This document shows positions 59,087 through 64,000 of a DNA stretch of 64,000 nt, piece by piece. Location: positions 3,906,001 to 3,970,000 of the forward strand of contig CAUWAG010000003.1 of the NCBI GenBank assembly GCA_963556695.1, written 5' to 3'. The DNA is from Anthostomella pinea (Eukaryota > Ascomycota > Sordariomycetes > Xylariales > Xylariaceae). The position numbers and the translations under genes were made by a program. The first letter of the stretch is position 1, and every line of letters begins with the position of its first letter. A model generated the notes under the pieces. It saw only the letters and a program-made list of their open reading frames with translations, did no database searches and was not told the DNA's origin.

Positions 59087-61101
59087 ATGGCACCGCGTTA
59101 TAACAAATCAGACTTACAGCTAGCTGTCCAAGCTAAACGATGTGACCCTCATATTTCTATATTTCAGCTTATGAAACTCTTTAATATCCCTTGTTCCACT
59201 TTAAGCAATAGAATCAAAGGAATGCCATCACGACGCGACAGCATGCCCAATACTTTGAAACTTACGGTTTCCGAAAAGAATGACATTCTTTCCTTTATTC
59301 TTGACCTGGATGTGTGAGCATTTCTATTCCGGCACAGTTATATTGAAGATATGGCGAACCAATTGTTGGCGGCGCGTGGGGCTGGACGTATTAGAAAGAA
59401 CTGGACGCAGAACTTCATTAAACGCACACCAGGCCTTTGGACGCGTTTATATTACAGGATAGACTACAAGAGGGTCTTAAAGAAAAATTCAGACACATAT
59501 CACACGTGGTTTCGCCAAATTAAGGCAGCAGTCGCAAAACATAGTATACAAGATGCGGATATTTATAATTTTGACAAGACTGGGTTTATGATGGGCATTA
59601 TTAGGTCCGGCATGGTCATTATAAGCATCACAAGACGTGACAGGCTTAAACAAGCTCAGTAAGGCAACTAAAAATGATCTATAGCAATCTCTGCTATTAA
59701 TGCTGATGATTGAGTGGTCCCGTCATTTATCATTTTACAGGGCAAAACCCACTTTGTGTCATGGTATTATGACACGACATTACTACGCAATTGGAAGGTG
59801 GCTGTGTCTGACCACGAATAGACTACAAATAAGCTTAGTTTGAAATGGATTCAGCATTTCGACAAGTATATCACAATGCAGATGACCGCCGGTAAACGCC
59901 TCCTCATCCTAGATAGCCACAAAAGCCATTATTTCCAGGTCTTTGAGAATTATTGTCAGAACAATGGCATCATTACTCTTTGTACGCCTGCCCACTCATC
60001 ATATAGGCTCAAGCCTTTAGATGTCAGCTGTTTTAGCCCGCTCAAACAAGCTTACGGTCGCATGATTATAGATCTCATCTAGCGTCATATAACCCATGTT
60101 TCAAAGGAGGACTTTCTTACAGCGTTTTGTGAAGCACATAACGCTGCTATGACACTAGGAAATACTCGAGCAGGTTTCAGTATTACTAGGCTTGTTCTTT
60201 TTGACCCAGAAAGTGTCATTTCAGAGCTGGATGCTGTCGCTGTCGTACGAACACCGTCGCCAGACCCCAGTCTGCTACCCACTGCTTGGACTTCTAAGAC
60301 GCCTACCACCATTAATAAAGTGGTAAACCAATCGGTTTACATCTAAAATCGAGTCAAAAACTACCAGGGAAGCTCACTTAGATTAATAATTGATGCGTTG
60401 AGCTCGTTTTCAAAGGCTATATACGGTCTTATGCAGAAGGTCGCTTTGATTGATTCCTGGGTCCGCGAGCTAGAAGAGGCCAATCACTTACTAAGTAAAT
60501 GCCGGAAAACAAAAAACAAAGGTCTGATAAAAGGAGGAGTACTTTTGTTATACAGCAAGAAGGCCAAAAGGTTGCATATCTGCTGTATTAGTGTTGTTGC
60601 TGTTGAAGGTCTGGAGGTGGTGCGCAGCTGCAGTGGATGTTGTGACGGCCTGCACAGACCTTCCCACATGACAAGTGGATACTTCCCAATAGGGGAAGGA
60701 TCTGACCAGAGGATCCCCTTAAAGGGGCAACCTCCCACTGTACCTATCTCTCTCTCTCTTCCTTTCCTCTTTAGTCTTGATATTCTCGTCAATAGAGTAA
60801 TAGCTGCTTGCTGCAGGCCATGTCCCAGCTCCTCAGTATGCTCGCCGTGACAGATGTGGGCAATATGCCAACCTAAGTGGGTCACGTGACCACACAACAA
60901 CTTTCTATTAAAGATGCAGTAGGTCTTGAGGCTATAAAGGATGGTACTGAGCTGGCAAGACAAGAAATGGGTGAAGGTAATCATCGTCCAAAGAGGACAG
61001 CAGTGCGTGATCAATGGTGTGGCGTTTGCAGCAATACTAGCCATAATGCGCGAACTTGTACAATAGAGATAGAAACCTCTGAGGAAGAGGAATCCGATTG
61101 A
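59087..61101 (+). pseudogene. Pogo/CENP-B-type DDE transposase, broken
   Basis: ATG 59087 opens MAPRYNKSDLQLAVQAKR, the psq helix-turn-helix, then SIFQLMKLFNIPCSTLSNRI. A stop/frame break at 59315 precedes a CENP-B-like helix region (IRKNWTQNFIKRTPGLWTRL). DDE core: NFDKTGFMMG (first Asp, about 59570), LLILDSHKSH (about 59903), YRLKPLDVSCFSPLKQAYG (about 60010-60060). The C-terminus ends with a CCHC knuckle WCGVCSNTSHNARTC (about 61018-61062) and an acidic tail. At least five stops plus the LTR insertion inactivate it. Confidence 0.85.
60641..60852. mobile_element. Solo LTR nested in the pogo-like transposon
   Basis: 212 bp starting tgtgacggcc and ending gccgtgaca, the TG...CA ends of an LTR, flanked by a perfect 5-bp duplication gatgt (60636-60640 and 60853-60857). 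It contains a CT-rich tract (tctctctctctcttcc). It interrupts the region between the transposase DDE core and the zinc knuckle. The 5-bp duplication fits Ty3/gypsy or Ty1/copia integrases; family undecided. Confidence 0.7.
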
Positions 61102-61226
61102 TAGAATTGAATTGAATGCATTGTGGTGCAGTTATTTAACATGGCAGTTAGAGAGTTCATGACAAGTGCCAACTCGCTTGTAAAGCCAACTCGCTTGTAA
61201 AACCAACTCACTTGTCAGCTACATTA

Positions 61227-61578
61227 TTATTAAAAAGTTATAATATATCGAAGTATATAAGTTTTAATAAGAAATAAAGGGATATACATATAATTTTAAT
61301 AGGTTAGTATAGTATACTTAAATAAGCACTGTAATAACTTTAAAGCTTTTTGTTTTCTATTGTTTAAAACTCGACGAAACGACAATAATACATGCATCAT
61401 TATGCGTTATTTTCAAATTGACTTTGTGCCTAAGCTATTGTTCAAGATAAGGACTGAACAAGTCAAGTTTATAGCTAGCTACGCTAATCGCGGACTGGTA
61501 GCACAGGTAACTACGCGCATGTGCAATAAGTATAGCTGCCATACGTGAGGGTAACAGCCTTATTAAAAAGGGTGCTTG
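61227..61578. other. AT-rich spacer
   Basis: Continuation of the AT-rich block seen left of the transposon, fading at about 61380. No gene. Confidence 0.5.
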
Positions 61579-61583
61579 CAGAG

Positions 61584-61789
61584 TGTCACGACGAGTGGCA
61601 CCTAAGACGAGACAAAGCAGACGACAAGGGGGTAACCGACTCTATAGACGAAAATATCGAAGATGAAGAAAGGAAGGAAAGAGAGCTAGATACAGGTGGG
61701 AGACAGAGCTATCTAGATGAACCCCTGGCCAGGGTGTGATGTGGGGCGCAGTAGGTTGCGCTGGTGTGTGCCTTCATACTGCCCTCACA
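61584..61789. mobile_element. Second solo LTR candidate
   Basis: 206 bp starting tgtcacgacg and ending gccctcaca, with TG...CA ends and a 5-bp duplication cagag on both sides (61579-61583 and 61790-61794). Sequence unlike the LTR at 60641, so a different family. It accounts for the short open frame at 61545-61739. Confidence 0.6.
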
Positions 61790-61811
61790 CAGAGAAGATA
61801 GCGTAAAGTGT

Positions 61812-61957
61812 TATTATAACCGCATAAACGTTAAGGGCGTGTTCGCGGCTGGCAATGGGGTGACTATGTTCAAGATGTGGCCAAAAGCTGGTGTTACTAC
61901 CAATCTGCAGGAGGAAAAGTAGAATCTTCCCCCTATCTTCTCTACGGAGTAGTTAGA
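61812..61957 (+). pseudogene. Mutated duplicate of the 3' end of the reductase-like gene
   Basis: Aligns with about 57107-57274 of the gene at 56201: aagggcgtgttcgcggctgg, gtgactatgttcaag, aatctgcaggaggaaaa and cggagtagttaga are shared. It has lost about 18 bases in the middle and carries transitions such as cgag to taaa and tgg to tag. Homology stops just after the stop codon and is lost upstream near the second LTR. A relic of a segmental duplication. Confidence 0.85.
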
Positions 61958-63100
61958 TTGGCAGTCCCTTCATAGAAAATGGGCGAGACCAACGTATGCT
62001 CTATGTACGCTTGACGAGAGCAGGACGTGTTATATAATAGAGAAAGCATTTTTGTATTCTTACTAGTCAAGCCCCATCCTGCATAGATAGTTCTATCCCT
62101 AGCCAATTTTCCCATCCTTAGTAGGTCAGAACCTGCCTTGACTCTTCACCGTCGAGACAATCGTTATTAGATACTACGACTGGAGACCTGAGCTTGGTCT
62201 CGGAGCGTGCTAACGAATGGCACCTCAAGCCACCTAACCTTGGCCTGGTGACACAGAGCAACTGCAATTCTGCTCTTATATCCAGTGGTCAAACTGATCC
62301 TAGCTGGGGATTAACGTACCAGTATCTGACTGGTAGTAAGCTTTCCGAATCCTCTCATTCATGGTCATAAGAAGCGTTCAGGCTTATACAGAGAAAAGGA
62401 CGAGAGGAGATGATCTAGTGCTTCGTGTAAGCCTCTAGAGGACTGCCGTGCTCACCGTTTGAAGGCGGCGCGTACATAGGTACATAGGGCCATATTGGGT
62501 AACGATACGTGCAAGGCGGGGCTGCCGCCGTTCGCGTTAGAGATGAGGGGGCGTCCAAGGTATGTGGTCGATGAGACGGGGGGCTTGGCTATTGCTCTTA
62601 GTGATTCTGGCATTTTAGAGCCGGATAGGTGGTGGTCATAGGATGTGTAGCGGGGGTAGGATACGGCATATACATGCCATCACAGACTGCGAGGGCACGC
62701 CCGGGCTGCGATGCTTCGTTTAACCCGTGGCTGACTGATGATGTTTGTCATCGGTACTTGGGTAACAGCGGGGGCATGAAGTTGGGACAGCCCCCAAGTT
62801 AGAACAGCTTACATACCAAAAGGCCACATTTGCACCCACCCACATCACCATCAAGAATGAAGCTGTAAATAGTGTAAATAATGCATTCAAATCGTCTTTT
62901 CTTGGTGTTTCTTCCAGTGTAGAATTCATTAGGTACACTGCAGCGGGATGGGCCGTGGTGGGGGTTGGAAGTTAGCACTCCCGGGCCTAGGACTGAGGGG
63001 TCCCGGCTCCCGTGCCCCTATCCCCTCTAATCCAGCAGAAGTTCGTCGTTTTTTTCTTCTTTTTTTTTTCTGTAAGTATCATAGGCTTTAGTACGTTGAA
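61958..63100. other. Repeat-island spacer, nothing assigned
   Basis: No motif-bearing frame. A T-rich tract (about 63049-63070) precedes the transposase ATG at 63101. A short inverted-looking patch around 62757-62815 (cttgggtaacagc, ccccaagttagaacagc) may be the left end of the next transposon, but its partner is outside the window. Confidence 0.35.
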
Positions 63101-64000
63101 ATGCCTCCTCTATACACTCTTGAAGACCTTGTCGAGGCAATCGCCGCTATGAACGATGACGAACTGTTTCTTCGCAAGGGTTCCTAACGCTATGGAGTGC
63201 CAAAATCAACCCTCTCTTGCAAGGTCGAAGGCACCACGATGACCCAAACGCAGTCATATGGTAAGGGCCCTTGTACTAAGCAGAAATTGAGCCCTGAGCA
63301 GGAAACCAAGGTGGTTTCATAGATCCTCTATCAAGAGAAGGCAGGTCATGCGCCAACTCACGGCAATATGAAGTACATTATCCAGAGGATCCTAAAATCC
63401 CAGAGAAAATTGGATCACTTAGGGGGCCATTATATGCGAAACTTCATCTAGAGACACCAAGAGATCGAGACCAAGATGGGAAGAAAACTTGACTACAAGC
63501 GTATCAATGCTGCCACTCCTGATAATATCAATGGCTTACATGACCGCTATGAAGATTTCACCTTTATCAAATCTAAAAACCGGGCAAATGTCAATAAGTA
63601 CGGCATTATGCAGGGTCAGCAGTACGTGAATTGTCCAATACAAGTGGTCTTCGGACGGCTAACCGGGAGATTATAGGTCTGATGGCCTTGTAATAGGTGG
63701 TTCTGGCTCAAAAAGGGCCAACGTCAAGTCCAACAACGACTGCATGTAGACTACAGTCGTGGAATCGATCACTGCCACTGGGAAGAAGCTCCGGCCGTTG
63801 GTTATCTTCAAGGCGAAGTCGATCCAGACGCAGTGGTTCAAGGAACAGCTTATAGTCAAGCATCCTGCAGTGGCAGACTAGATAGTAACGTACTCTATCA
63901 ACAGCTAGTCCTCGAACAAGATCGCGCTACACTAGCTTGAAAACGTGATTTTTTTCTTATTTATTATTGTTAACTACATGCTAATTGAGCCCTAGATCTA
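63101..64000 (+). pseudogene. Third pogo-like transposase relic, truncated by the window end
   Basis: ATG 63101 begins MPPLYTLEDLVEAIAAMND, a psq-type helix-turn-helix, with a stop soon after, then YGVPKSTLSCKV in the same frame. CENP-B-type helices follow (HQEIETKMGRKLDYKRINAAT), then NKYGIMQGQQ, the region of the first catalytic aspartate, where Asp itself is not present (NVNKYG). Later TATGKKLRPLVIFKAKS and TQWFKEQL match the block after it. Several stops. A different subfamily from the other two elements. Confidence 0.75.

Larger units (their letters stand above)
59006..61224 (+). mobile_element. Pogo-like DNA transposon with subterminal repeats (inactive)
   Basis: 2219 bp between TA dinucleotides (59004-59005 and 61225-61226). 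Left end acgtagctgaaaagcgagtt, right end in reverse complement atgtagctgacaagtgagtt. The left end has one copy of a caagcgagttgg-type word before cacttgtcat; the right end has three at 17-bp spacing before the same word. Encodes a broken pogo-type transposase. A solo LTR interrupts its 3' half. Confidence 0.85.

Noticed and set aside
61545..61739. Short acidic open frame
   Set aside because: Most of it lies inside the 206-bp solo LTR and it has no motif.
1..64000. CRISPR arrays, riboswitches, rRNA genes, bacterial operons
   Set aside because: No regularly spaced repeats or rRNA sequence seen; introns and gene families are those of a fungus.

Overview
The window looks like nuclear DNA of a filamentous ascomycete (Pezizomycotina, most likely Sordariomycetes). 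The genes have one to six short introns with GTRNGT donors, YAG acceptors and ctaac/ctgac-like branch points. They include fungal housekeeping and lineage-typical families (Utp4, Ssu72, Spa2, Nbp2-like SH3, MARVEL, Zn2Cys6). The repeats are a Tad1-like LINE with RNase H and pogo/Fot-type DNA transposons, damaged mostly by C-to-T and G-to-A changes as expected after RIP. No database search was possible; family calls rest on motifs and on splice models checked for reading-frame closure.

Layout. 1-1780: 3' part of a LINE. 1.9-29.4 kb: gene-rich. It holds a damaged MYND gene, utp4, a secreted protein, a broken short-chain dehydrogenase divergent from a GMC oxidoreductase, an Nbp2-like SH3 gene, ssu72, an NmrA-like gene, a broken small ORF, spa2 and a Myb gene. 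30.9-37.1 kb: a near full-length but dead LINE. 38.2-40.4 kb: a dead pogo-like transposon with long TIRs and a TA target. 41.6-57.3 kb: gene-rich again. It holds a MARVEL protein, a large multi-pass protein, an NAD-binding epimerase-like gene with seven exons, a nuclear-type unknown, a Zn2Cys6 regulator and a thioredoxin-reductase-like gene. 57.5-64 kb: a repeat island. It holds an ankyrin-repeat pseudogene split by a SINE, a pogo-like transposon carrying a solo LTR, a second solo LTR, a mutated copy of the 3' end of the neighbouring reductase gene, and a third transposase relic running off the window.

The most notable find is a precisely bounded 557-bp SINE (58441 to 57885, minus strand). 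It begins exactly at the first base of a tRNA(Arg)-like head with A and B boxes, ends in an AATC-repeat tail, is flanked by a perfect 16-bp target duplication, and has a 3' part resembling the 3' end of the LINE found at 1-1780 and 30.9-37.1 kb. This suggests a fungal SINE/LINE partnership. Its target site lies inside the reading frame of an ankyrin gene, which can be read across the insertion.

Three otherwise intact genes each carry an apparent one-base frameshift inside a G or C homopolymer, which points to assembly error as readily as to real decay. The broken dehydrogenase has a TAG exactly where its catalytic tyrosine should be.
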